Source of the DNA: Favolaschia claudopus
Lineage: Eukaryota; Basidiomycota; Agaricomycetes; Agaricales; Mycenaceae
Direction of reading: 5' to 3'
NCBI GenBank assembly: GCA_037176885.1
Contig: JAWWNJ010000191.1
Location: forward strand, 62,001 to 126,000
DNA: 64,000 nt
In this document: piece by piece, positions 32,118-43,411 of the stretch
Layout: every line of letters begins with the position of its first letter
How positions within the stretch are numbered: the stretch's first letter is position 1
Made by a program: the position numbers and the translations under genes
The notes under the pieces: generated by a model
Told to the model about the DNA's origin: nothing
The model's database searches: none
Seen by the model: only the letters and a program-made list of their open reading frames with translations

Positions 32118-35100
32118 ATGGCTTTCGTTTTCAAGCGCGGTGAGTCCCCCCTGGCTATTGACACGTACCGAGTTAAGTATCTGATGCGACATTCGCAGAC
32201 GGGTATGTGGTGGCATTGACGCGTCCGACGCGTCCAAGCCGCGTCTTACTGACTATTTCTCTCTCTCAGTCGCAAGGAGAGAGTCTTCTTCGATAAGGTG
32301 AGTATCTGTGGTCTCTTGTTGGTCGTGTTAACGTGTCGCTCAGATCACCACTCGCATTGAGAAGCTCATCTATGGATTGGACCAGAACTATGTGAACCCG
32401 GTAGAGTGCGTTGTATGTTGCTGCCACGGCCCGCCGTCTAACTTGCCGTCAGGGTCACCCAGAAAGTCGTCGCCGGCGTCTACAATGGTATCACGACGAT
32501 GGAGCTCGACGTGCGTCTTCGTCGCGTCGCGTGTGTTTCGCGTCTAATGACTTGATAGAATCTCGCTGCTGAGACGGCAGCATATCTCACCACCAAGCAT
32601 CCTGACTACGCCATTCTGGCTGCCCGGATAGCGATCTCGAATCTGCATAAAGAGACCAAGAAAAGTTTCTCGCAGGTCATCTCCGATCTGTATAAATTCG
32701 GTGCGTCCTGCGCACACTGTAGCCATGCAACATACTCACGAGCCACAAGTCAACCCCAAGACGGGAAAGTCTGCCTCTCTCATCGCAGACGAGACCTACA
32801 AGATTGTTATGGCGAACGCCGCTACCCTCGACGCCGCCATTATCTACAACCGCGACTTTAACTACAACTAGTGAGTTCATATTTCTATTCCTTGGCCTTC
32901 TCCCTTCACAGTCACACCTCAGCTTTGGGTTCAAAACCCTCGAACGCTCATATCTTCTTCGCCTCGAGGGTCGCGTTGTTGAGCGGCCACAACACCTCAT
33001 CATGCGCGTTGCTGTCGGTATACATGGTTCCGACCTCGACCGCGTCATCGAGACCTACAATCTAATGTCCGAGCGGTACTTCACTCATGCCACTCCGACA
33101 CTCTTCAACGCTGGTACTCCTCAAGCACAAATGAGCTCTTGCTTCCTTATCTGCATGAAGGAAGACTCGATTGAGGGTATCTACGAGACTTTGAAGAATT
33201 GCGCCCTAATCAGCAAGAGTGCTGGTGGGATTGGCTTGAGCATTCACAACATTCGTGCGACTGGGTCAGTCCAGGCACTTTTCCGTTCTACCTTCAATTC
33301 ACCTGTGTTACAGCTCATATATTGCCGGCACCAATGGATACTCGAATGGTATTGTCCCTATGCTTCGTGCCTACGACGCGACCGCACGGTACGTCGACCA
33401 GGGCGGCAACAAGAGACCCGGAGCGTTTGCCATGTACCTTGAGCCATGGCACGCAGATATCTTCGATTTTATCGACCTCCGCAAGAACCACGGCAAGGAG
33501 CAGATGCGCGCTCGCGATCTCTTCCTTGCGTTATGGATCCCCGATCTCTTGTAAGTTCCTTTGTCCTCGTCGAACGGTTTCAACTGACATGAACGGTCCG
33601 CTCAGCATGAAACGTGTCGAGGCGAACGCGGAGTGGTCGCTCTTCTGCCCGAACGAAGCCCCGGGTTTGCATGAGGTTCACAGCGCTGAGTTCGAGGCGT
33701 TGTATGAGAAGTATGAGAAGGAGGGCCGTGCACGGAAGGCGATTCCTGCTCAAAAGCTTTGGTACGCCATTCTCGAGGCCCAGGTCGAGACTGGCGGGCC
33801 TTTCATGCTGTACAAAGATGCTGCCAACTGTAAGCCATTCCTTTCCTCTGGTATCGTTCGGTATTCACTCGCATCCAGCGAAATCCAACCAAAAGAACCT
33901 TGGCACGATCAAATCCTCTAACCTCTGCACCGAAATCATCGAATACTCCGCCCCCGACGAGACTGCCGTGTGCAACCTCGCGTCCATCGCACTCCCCAGC
34001 TTCATCTCCAACGGCAAATATGACTTCCAGCGCCTACACGATGTCACCAAGGTCGTCGCCCGCAATCTTAACCGAATCATCGACGTCAACTACTACCCTA
34101 TCCCCGAGACGCGCCGATCGAACATGCGACACCGGCCCATCGGTGTCGGCGTGCAGGGTCTCGCGGACGTGTTCCTCGCCCTTCGTATGCCTTTCGAGTC
34201 CCCCGCCGCGAAGGAGATCAACCTGCAAATCTTCGAGACCATCTACCATGGTGCTCTTGAGGCAAGCGTGGAGCTCGCGGAGAGGGATGGCCCATACGAG
34301 ACGTACGAGGGGAGCCCTGCATCGCAAGGCCAGCTCCAATTCGACATGTGGGGGTGTGACTCCGAGCTCGCTGTGGGACTGGGATGCCCTGAAGGCTCAG
34401 ATCGCCAAACACGGATTGCGCAACTCGTTGCTCACCGCGCCGATGCCGACCGCGTCGACGAGCCAGATCCTGGGCAACAACGAATGCTTCGAGCCCTACA
34501 CCAGCAACATCTATACGCGTCGTGTCCTCTCCGGCGAGTTCCAGGTCGTCAATCCATGGCTGTTGCGCGAGCTCGTCGACCGCGGGTTGTGGGACGAGGA
34601 CATGAAGAACATGCTCATCGCGCACCACGGATCCGTGCAGAACATTCCCACTATCCCTGACGACGTCAAAGCGATTTACAAGACTGTTTGGGAGATCAGT
34701 CAGAAGCGCGTCCTGGAGCTCGCAGCCGACCGCGGGGCGTACATCTGCCAGAGTCAGAGTCTCAACGTCCATTTGTCTGCACCGACGATGGGGCAGCTGA
34801 CGAGCATGCACTTTTATGGGTGGAAGCGGGGGCTGAAGACGGGGATGTACTACTTGCGCACGCAGCCCGCTGCTGCGGCTATTCAGTTCACTGTCGACCA
34901 GAAGGTTCTTAACGAAGCGAAGGTTCAAAACGCCAACGCAGCGAAGGCAAAGGCAGCATCGAAAACCGTCGCTGCTGCTCCTGTACCTCCTGCCTCCGCC
35001 GTACCTGCCCTAGTTCGCAGCGAGACATCGTCGTCTTCTTCCTCACTGCGTTCTACGTACTCCTCCAGCTCTTCATCTCGCGAGACATCCGAGTCTCCCG

Positions 35101-35363
35101 TTACACCGCCAAAATCCCGCGAACCCAGCGTAGCGATCAAGGAGGAGCCGGTAACACCGGAGCCTCTACGATTCTCGCCTGCACCCGCTGTTCAACAGAC
35201 CTCTGAGGCGGATGCCGAGTCGGAGGCGATGCTTGCGAAGATGGCGGAGGAGGATCCGGATTTCGCTGCTGCTCTGAAGAGGCTAAAGGAGCGCGAGCTG
35301 GCCGAGGCTCAGATGTTGTGTGCCCTGGAAAACAAGGAGGCGTGCCTCATGTGCTCTGGTTGA
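32118..35363 (+). CDS. RNR1: Ribonucleoside-diphosphate reductase large subunit
   Basis: Eleven exons are read: 32118-32139, 32199-32202, 32270-32297, 32344-32405, 32453-32510, 32559-32700, 32750-32870, 32923-33264, 33314-33550, 33606-33829 and 33879-35363. The second exon is only 4 nt (ACGG) and restores the conserved KRDGRKE start. The product (about 907 residues once the frame break is set aside) has an N-terminal ATP cone and SSNLCTEI and VCNLASIAL for the redox Cys pair. It also has [15 protein letters not shown] with the active-site Cys and a C-terminal CLMCSG relay. It reduces ribonucleotides to deoxyribonucleotides with the small subunit. A run of five Gs at 34350-34354 puts the frame off by one: four Gs would give FDMWGVTP. 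This is a consensus error or a real mutation. Confidence 0.93.
32219..32233. promoter_or_regulatory. Two ACGCGT motifs inside RNR1 intron 2
   Basis: Exact ACGCGT copies at 32219-32224 and 32228-32233 lie in the intron just after the 4-nt exon. They could add to the upstream cluster as intronic cell-cycle elements. Chance occurrence is possible because the core is CpG-rich. Confidence 0.35.
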
Positions 35364-35834
35364 AGATCTGTTCCCCCGCTTTCCTTCTGCTTGCTGTAAG
35401 TATGTATACCATCTAGAAGATTATCCTATATGTATCCTGTTTCCGCTGTTGTACCCTGTATCATTGTAATTCATTCAAATTTCATCTCTCGTATCAGGAA
35501 CTTCTCGTTTGAACTGCAAGTCCTTTGCTAGCGACTTGCAGTCCGATCTTCCCAACTGTTTTTGCAGCGCGCGAGGTCACAGCGAGTGGGTTCCACGTCG
35601 AATAAGATTTGGGATTATTATAAATTTCCGGCGGCGGCCCGCGGGAGCTCCATCGGATCGAGGAATGATTTCTCACTTCTCCTTGACCTTATATGTCTGC
35701 TGTTGATCTCGGAGAGTCGTCGATAAGCTGTCGCAGCTTTGGAATGAGCGACATGCGGAAGAAAGGGTACATACTTGGAATCAACGATTTTGTAAAGACC
35801 CAAGGTTAGGGTTACCTGCCTGACCGGTACCGCC
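35364..35834. other. RNR1 3' flank and dynactin gene promoter
   Basis: No gene is seen. T-rich sequence after 35363 fits an RNR1 3' untranslated region. The next gene begins at 35835 on the same strand. Confidence 0.5.
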
Positions 35835-37808
35835 ATGCCTCCTACCATTGAATACCACTGTCCTTGCCTCTCCCAATCCACGATCCCGCCTCCACCCCAT
35901 CTCGCGTCTTCTTCGCATAGCTTCCATCCTCTTCACACCCTTTTCTTTTGCGAAGAATGCGACGCTGTACGATGTAACCGCTGTGTTTCCGTTGAAGTCA
36001 GCGGCTACTACTGCCCCAATTGTCTCTTCGAAGTTCCAAGTGCTAGCGTACGCGCAGAGAAGAATAGGTCTTTAGTCTTCTTTTGTTCTGTCGCGTCGTG
36101 TTGGCTGAGTCAAGAGGATAATGCAGATGTGCGCGGAATTGCTTTATGTGTCCGAATTGCCGCAATACTTTGTCGGTTGTGCCCTCCGACCCTCCAGACT
36201 CGGGCGACGGGAGAATAGCCATGCCAATTGGTGCACTTGGAGACACGCAATACTTATTATATTGCAACCATTGTCGATGGGACTCGGCGGAAGTGGGGAT
36301 CACATTTGAGAAGCCTACCGGTCTCGCTGGTTCGTGGTCTTTTTACAGCATTCTTTATCATTGTCTGATCAGCCTTCAGCGCAGCTACAGAAGTTTGAAG
36401 ATTCCGCTCCAGATTCACTGGAATTTGAAAGGCTGAAGGAGCATTTTGAACCTATCATACAACGTGCATCATCGCTCTCTTCTTCTACTGCTGCAAACGC
36501 GCCTGCTCCCAGCAGTGCAGCGCACTCACATCGTGCTCGTACCAATTCCATCACAGCCGCTGCATCCGCCGCACTTGCGCGGGATATTCCTGGGGTTGGC
36601 AAGTATAACCCCCCTTGCACGGAGTGGGAGAGGAGGGGGAGCGGGGAAGGACAAGGACAGGTCGACGAACAAGGATGAGATGCCAGAGTATCGGAGTCGC
36701 GTTGATAGCGCGTCAGCGAGCAAGCTGGGGACCGGAGGGGGTGAACTGGATGTTGAGTACATGCGTCATTTAGAGGATGTGAGCGAGGTCGCGAATCTCG
36801 AGCAGCGATGGATAACCAGCTGGGCAACGTCGCTACAAACGGCGTCCGTACTTTCAGTTTTCTTATCGTTCTTCCGTACTAACCCAGTTATAGAGACCTC
36901 AAGCCACTGAGAATACCCCTGCATTCTAAGCGCTCGAAACGATGTCCTGCGTGTGCACATATCCTGATCAAGCCGGAACAAAAGGCTCAGTCGGTGCGAT
37001 ACAAAATCAAACTTGTTGCGTCCAACTACCTCCCTGCGATTACCGCCGCCCTGCCCCATCAGCAGGACGCAAATACCGAGAGTGCGAAACGCACTATGAG
37101 CAAGTCGACCGCGACAGCAGCTGATGATGACCGTGGCGCCGCAGGCGGTATACATGCGGGCAAAACTTATCCCTTCCAACTTGCCCTTACAAATCCGTTG
37201 TACGACCCCATCCAGGTGCGGCTGACTGTTCAGCGCGTCCATGCCCCTGCATCCTCATCTTCGGGTCGCGCATCACCGGAGAAAGCCCGACGACCGCCTT
37301 TTGCTGTGTCGCTTCCTTCCACTTCGTTCTCTATCGCTGCATTTGCGGAGGCATGGGAGTATGATCTAGATGATGAGGACGACTTGGATGAGATGTTTGG
37401 GCTTGACGATGACGATTTTGGTGTTGCCGGGCGGATCTCTGGGCGCGAGCCTAAGGAGGCGCGGTCGAAGACCAAGGTCGTTGGTGTTTTGGAGAAGAAG
37501 GCGAATACAACTATCGTGGGGGGTGAGATTGTGATTGGCAAAGAGGCAAGGGGGAATGTCAAGGTGCGTTTTGTTGATGAGTTGGGGGAGTGAGTATTCG
37601 CTGGACTATTGCTCAGTTCAATATGCTCGTCTCATACACGTATCGCTCGGACGATGCTGCACCGTCCGAGTCAAACGACGAGGGTGCAACGTCAAAGGCT
37701 GCTGTCGCACGACCGCCAGAGACGAAGACGTTTGCGTTCTACACCGCAGTGGACCTTGGCCCTATCATACCCAGAGAAGAACCTCTCCGCATCGACACAG
37801 ACTTTTGA
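35835..37808 (+). CDS. Dynactin subunit p62 (DCTN4 family)
   Basis: Five exons (35835-36067, 36127-36329, 36380-36843, 36894-37563, 37617-37808) give about 586 residues. The N-terminus is a zinc-binding Cys-rich region with CxxC pairs (CEECDAVRCNRC, YYCPNC, CFMCPNCRNTL, CNHCRW). KPTGLA and GVGKYNPLAR are p62 hallmarks. RIPLHSKRSKRCPAC and LVASNYLP follow. The C-terminal half is beta-rich and ends in DTDF. p62 belongs to the pointed-end complex of dynactin and helps dynein-driven transport of organelles and nuclei along hyphal microtubules. A run of six Cs at 36609-36614 throws the frame off by one base: five Cs would give KYNPLARSG. The gene is otherwise complete. Confidence 0.9.
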
Positions 37809-38483
37809 TTGGTTGTGGTAGAGTTAGTTCATTCATCTTATCTTGTGCATGTGTGCTCCGACTCGGAATCCCGGACCCATTCACGAAACCCTTGAACCCC
37901 GAGATTGGCGGCTTCATATATGTGGGCAGCTGGGTTAAAACGTGAGAGCTTTTCCCTGTTTAAGAGGCATTCACGAGTTCCCCATCTGCGACCCGCGAAG
38001 GCGAAAAATTGCGCAACTCGAAGATGGCGACAACACTCGACTAATTTCGGGGAACACAAGAATCGGCCGATGAACGCCGTTTAGCTGCCATCAATGCACC
38101 GTCCGATTATCCGGAAGACTGATCGGCAACTTGAACTGGCAACACTTCCATCATTCGAACAATCAAGTCACATATCGCCTACTGCCTTATCTTTGTACCT
38201 TCCCCGTACTTCAGCACTGGCTCTGCAGCATTCTGGTCCCAACGCACATCTTCAAAACCCCTGGCTGCGTACGTGGCGGTATCACTTTGAACCGCGTACT
38301 TGGAGTCACAGTCATTTTCGAACTGGTCCCTGATTGATCAACAAATCTCTTCGATGTGTAAGCATGCCAATTGCGGAGGACCGTCGGCAGTTCTGATGGG
38401 GCTAGGGGTGTAGCTTAAAATATGTTGCCCCATATTTGACCCCAGATGTTGTCGAGTCATTGACTCACTACTGGTCTACGTCC
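37809..38483. other. Intergenic, nothing firm
   Basis: The stretch lies between the dynactin gene and the first arrestin-like gene. Open frames are short and lack family features, so I see no gene or strong repeat. Confidence 0.45.
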
Positions 38484-39965
38484 ATGTCTTCACCTTTTTG
38501 TGGGTCGTCTCAACTAGCGCTGTACCATCCTCCCCCATACGATTCACCACTCAATCCGCCGCCCTGCTATTCGCAGGACCCAGCACGCGACGAGACGCGT
38601 CTGGATATTTCCCCGCAACGCAGAAGACGCCAACAGCCCACCGGCAATCTTCACCAAAAGATCAGGTCCGGCGACAGTCGTGCTTCTCGACCAGGAACCA
38701 GATATACGTGTTCCCATATACCGACGCCATGGTCTGGTTAGAGGGTCGCTGATAATTGAGCGGGGCGCCAGTCGCGTTTGCGAAATTGTGGCCAAGGTGC
38801 GCGTATAGTTTAGCTATGGGGTATGTTAAGTTACTCATCTGCACCTCGTGTATATTTAGCTGCAAGGTAGAATAGAAACAACCACAACAGATTCCGGCGT
38901 TCAAAGTATCAAAGTGTTCAAAAACACTTATTGCCTCTGGTCTTGTGATCCTTCGTCCGCCGAGTCCTCTGAGTTCCCGGGAACCGTTGAACTAGCATGC
39001 GAATTTCCTGCAACCTGTCAACATGACGGTCGGAATGAACCCTTGCCTCCCTCATATATTGTTGGATTTCCTGGATTCCCTGCTCTCTTCGTCCGTTGCC
39101 AATATAGCCTTCATATTACGATCACCAACACCCGACGCCTAGGAATTTTACCCAGCGCCACTTTGTACGTGGCTGTTTTATTTTCGGCCACGAAGGGCTA
39201 AACGGTGTTCAGCGTCTATATTCCGATAGAATACAACCCACAAACTGTTCCGTTTCGTGGCCTACCCTCGGTCTTGAATTTCCACTCTTCAGTGAAACTA
39301 ATACCAGAAGAATGGTATCAAACGTCTTGTTTAATCTCAAGTTCCTGTTCGAAGGTCGCTCCAATACAATGCGAGGTCAGGGTAATAGACCTGACGAGAT
39401 GTTCAATTTTTAATACTTCTTTCTGCTTGACAGAGTTTCATCCCCTCGGTCAGAATATTCGGACTGCCCGATACGATACCAATTCATCTACAATTCTCCG
39501 GGCCTCTTTCGTCGTTGCGTCAACTGTTCTTACCGACCGTTGGGAATGACTCCCCCCGCTTACCAGTTCGCGCATACCTTACTCGGAAAGTTATGTATGC
39601 GTATCGCGGCAAAGCAACAGTGCGCCTGCTTCGAATCGGCGAGGCTCGTTTCCCTCCTTTACCTCCGCTGGATCTCAACTGCAACTGCAAACTCAAATGC
39701 GAGTCATGCGATGTGTGTGCGAGCACCTTTAATTGGGACGGTGAAATAAAATGCGATGAGACTGTTACCGTAGGCGGGTTTCAGTTGGTGGGCTCAACGT
39801 AAAGGTGCTCGTTCAGCTGCTTGTTGAATGTGGCCCGATTTCTAAACTCTCATGCAGGACTACATCAGCCTGATAATAACTCCCCACAGAAATTCTTCGC
39901 TGCTGGGTGTTCAACACGAAATTCCGGTACGCTTCGTTACGGAGTCGTACGTTGAACCTGATTAA
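38484..39965 (+). pseudogene. Arrestin-like protein, frame-broken paralogue
   Basis: The parts line up with the intact paralogue at 43412. A Pro-rich N-terminus is followed by TRLDISPQRRRRQQPTG. The frame then shifts (one extra A at 38646-38647) into IFTKRSGPATVVLLDQEPD. After an intron comes KLQGRIE through LPPSYIVGFPGFPALFVRC, then LIPEEWYQTSCLI, then FIPSVRIFGLPDTIPIHLQF. The last coding part ends in GGFQLVGST, where a missing base near 39794-39798 spoils the join to the final exon (DYISLIITP...). The family has an arrestin-like N-terminal fold; roles in trafficking or ubiquitin-ligase recruitment are general family knowledge. With two indels it is either decayed or hit by consensus errors. 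Confidence 0.65.
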
Positions 39966-40454
39966 ACGCACACGCGCATGAACGCGAAACCCAAACCAAT
40001 CTCAATCTCAATCGGCGGAGGAATCTTTCTAATGATCGCATTAATTCACGAAGTCATAATTTCACTAACGTTTTCCGGTGTACATACATTGACTAATATC
40101 TAAAATTTCATTCGGCGTCGGCTTTGGTGCTTCACTGACGGCAAACGTGCATGGGATTCTCTCCCCACATGTCAGGAACGGTCGCTAGACAACTTGTGGC
40201 TCTCATATAGTGGTGGGTGCTACGTACGATTACCCGCTAGCACCATTGGATACTCACTTTTGGCGCCGTGGTTGATTCCTGGCTCCCAATCCGACTCTTT
40301 CGGGCCTATTTTGTGCTTCATCATAGATTCGCGTCAATCTTTGTGGTGCAGATTGTGGATAATGGCAGCAGCGCCCATATGCATTTTTCAACTTGCCAAT
40401 GCGGCTAGGTTCAGATTCTGAACTTACTAATCAAAGTTCAAAATTGTACATCCG
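39966..40454. other. Intergenic flank left of a transposon
   Basis: No gene is seen. The sequence ends in the left copy (40447-40454) of the 8-bp target duplication TACATCCG. Confidence 0.45.
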
Positions 40455-40732
40455 TATGGCACACATACTGTGCAAAAATTCAAAATCGACAACTTCACTG
40501 AATTTAGCCAAAAAAAGCGACAACCCACTCAAATCAACGAACATTTGTGGGCAACTTCGGCTAGCGACAACTTTGAGTTTGATGTCGACAACATCCTTTT
40601 CGGCAACTTTATTCCGATACAACTGAAGTTGTGCACAACCACAAGATGAGGCCTTAGCAACCCCCACCTATGGCACACACTTTGCAAGCATTCCAGCTTG
40701 CGTCTGAACCACGATAGACAGCAATGAGTCTC

Positions 40733-41333
40733 GACATTCCGCCGCTGATGTGACACCTGAAAAAGGGAATTTGATGGTGGCTGTTCTCACTGATCAGATA
40801 TCTCAGTACATTTTGATGGGGACTACGATAGAGACAATGTGGACGAAAAAAAAAAGGCAAATCAGTAATTACCAGTTGGTGTGGAGGTTTTAATGGTCAT
40901 CACGAGTTTATGCTGCACAAATAGTTTCCGGGTTCGATTCTTGGATGTATCACAATTTTTTTTTGTTAATGCCGAAGGCCAAAAAATTCAACGGTTAACT
41001 GGTTAGGGTTTGCTTCCCCCAAAAAAACACTGCCGAAGGCCAAAAGAATGCTGGGTTAGGTACTTGGTTAGGGTTCTCAGGGTTAGGTGGTTAGGGTTCG
41101 GGGGGGTGTGGGGGTGAGGAACAGAAGGATTCGCGTGAACGAGGCTTTAGAGTGCCAACCTGAGCGGCCCGGCTTGGGGGACCCCCCGAGCGCAGCGAGG
41201 GAGGGGAGGGCCGCGAATGGTTGGTCCCCTTCGCGCAAATGAAGGACTAGGAATGCAGTTGCTCTGAATTTCGCTGAGAAGTTGGGTGCCATCAAATTTC
41301 CTTTTTCGGATGTCACATCAGCGGCGGAATGTG
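40733..41333. mobile_element. Nested inverted-repeat element (MITE-like), about 600 bp
   Basis: The sequence beginning ACATTCCGCCGCTGATGTGA near 40733 returns in reverse complement near 41333. The similarity runs on for about 45 bases through a GAAAAAGG and AATTTGATGG segment with few mismatches. The interior has poly-T, a repeated GCCGAAGGCCAAAA motif (about 40972 and 41032) and telomere-like motifs. I could not find a clear target duplication, so it could also be an internal palindrome of the larger element. Confidence 0.6.
41053..41098 (+). repeat. Interstitial telomere-like TTAGGG motifs
   Basis: Several GGTTAGG and TTAGGGTT units occur in 46 bases, with irregular spacers and one more copy near 41003. 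TTAGGG is the telomere unit of most basidiomycetes. The array is degenerate and internal, so it is not a chromosome end. Confidence 0.45.
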
Positions 41334-43411
41334 GGCAAGTGACAGCAATGCGCTCGGCGCATCTTCGGCCTGATGGAATTCATCAGGAATTGATTGATCA
41401 ACTGATTTGGTAGGATCGACGCCTGAGAAACTGAACAAGACTTTCCATTCCAGTACATGGTGGTGGGCACCGAGCGGGATCTTGATGGGAGTGATGGCTG
41501 AGGTGATGGGATCACTCTCAGCCAAATTCTCAAGAGCACCATGGTCGGGTGTCGTTGGCCACATCCAGCAAGGAAAATATTATATTCTGTAAATGATAAT
41601 TCCTACACGAGCATTTTGAAGGTGTCAATGCAGAGCTTTTTTGCTTTTGCATGTTTTGTCAGTCTGTCAGCACTTGGTTCTAATCATCTGGAGCCGAAAA
41701 TCCGAAAAAGGGCTGCATTGAATTGAAGATTAGGACCAAAAACACGTCGGCATGAGGTGCCGTCGCGTGAAAATGGCCCGGTACGGTCTGGCGACACCCG
41801 AAATTGAAATCCCCGCCAAATGCCTAATTAGGAATGTGACCTCACGCGTTGTCACGCGTCTCGCCCCATCTCTCGCGCTCGTCGCGTCCCCGAAACACAC
41901 ACCAGATCCAACACACACATTGTAAAGGTAAGAGAATATTCATTATGTATTTCTTTAGAACTCTAACATATTTTGAGCCCAAGTTCTGCTACGCCAACAC
42001 TCCCAGAGAAAATTGCACGATTCCGGAGCTCGTTGAGAAGCAGACTGCTCTTCTTCATTCATTCTGAGCACACTTGAAGTTTCTTGAGGGCTTCCGCGAG
42101 CAATCCAGCCTTCAGTTGTCCCCACAGATGGAGTTCAGGAGCACTATCAGACTGATGATGCAGAATCTTGTATGTGTGAAGAGGATTTGGCGGTAGTTTA
42201 AGTATATTCCATTAGTATACAGTACATACTTCCATAATCAATGCTTTCCCAGTGTGTCTGAGGCAACAACCCTCGAAGAAAGGTCGACGGGAGGTGAGGA
42301 CCACGATTTCTTCGGTTACATCAAGTTACCGGATTAGTAAGCGAGCCATCAAATTCCCGTCGCTGCCCACCACCACCTGAGTACATCAGGACAGCATGAC
42401 AATACAGATACATTTTAACTACATCGCTGAGAACCATAGGTTCGACTTTAAAGGTCTACGGCAAAAATTCAGTCCTCATATTGAGCCAAGGAGATACCCT
42501 GTTGGCCAGTCAGATCTCAGTTATATCAATTGCTCCAGGGTGTCCCCGCTACCTGAACTCTCCAAGGAATGCAAAAGAAAGAGCGCCGGTATGCCGAGCC
42601 AGTTGATGACCCGCCGAATCGGCAATCAGCTGATTCCGTGATGTTGGTTCCAAACAACCAAAGTTGTGTGTGGTGCGGTCAGAGGTTGCTGTTGTGATGG
42701 GAGTAGAGCAAGGGGATACCCCACTTATCCTCCGTCCTGTGCCAGGGTGCCCCTGCACAGTTTTGGGATTACATAATGATCGGCTTCGCGGATCACCCGG
42801 ATATCACCACGCCCCACACAACTTGTCGCCGCAACAATCCCGGACGGTTTATCTGTCCAATTATGCGCCTTGCCTAACTTCGTCTCAGCTGACGAGTTGA
42901 ACGGATTGGAATAGGCATTCTTTCTCTCTAAATACCGCTTTTCATCATTGGGTTCGTCGAGGTACATGTACCTAAGTGTTTAATCACGTAGACGAATATC
43001 ACACTGTTAAACTGAAGCTGTACTTGGAAGCAGTTGCATAAGATTCAAGTTGTCATGTCAGTTGTTGTTGATGTTTTTCGAAGTTGTCAGCAAGTTCAGT
43101 AAGTTGTCACCAAAATATCAGTTGTACTCAAATCCTCGGCAGAAGTCGAAATTATTTTTTGCACAATATATCGCCCATACATCCGCTTGACATCCGCCAT
43201 CAATTGGCGCAACATCACATCTTTTGCGCCAAAATGAGCCTGATCATCGCCCTGCGCCCAATCATTGTTGGTATAAAAGTAGCCCAACATGACTCGACTA
43301 GACTCAAAACTCTGTCTCTTCCACCACACCAAGGATGCCCGTCCCCCGGCCCAGCGTTACCCTTCCTCCTTATCGCTGTTCTGACACGGACGCTGGGTGA
43401 GAGACGTGTCC

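Larger units (their letters stand above)
40455..43177. mobile_element. Non-autonomous DNA transposon, 2.7 kb, 8-bp target duplication
   Basis: An exact 8-bp direct repeat TACATCCG flanks the element (40447-40454 and 43178-43185). The ends are weakly inverted, both reaching TGTGCAAAAA-like sequence about 25 bases in. Subterminal arms are dense in GACAACTT on the left and its reverse complement AAGTTGTC on the right, a pattern typical of transposase-binding subterminal repeats. An 8-bp duplication suits hAT-like or related elements; the class is inference. No complete transposase is visible. A short frame near 41945-42180 (FFRTLTYFEPKFCYANTPRE, then a stop) may be a coding relic. A nested inverted-repeat element lies inside. 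Confidence 0.65.

Noticed and set aside
41053..41098. Chromosome end or telomere
   Set aside because: The TTAGGG units are few, irregular and flanked by genes on both sides, so they are only interstitial motifs.
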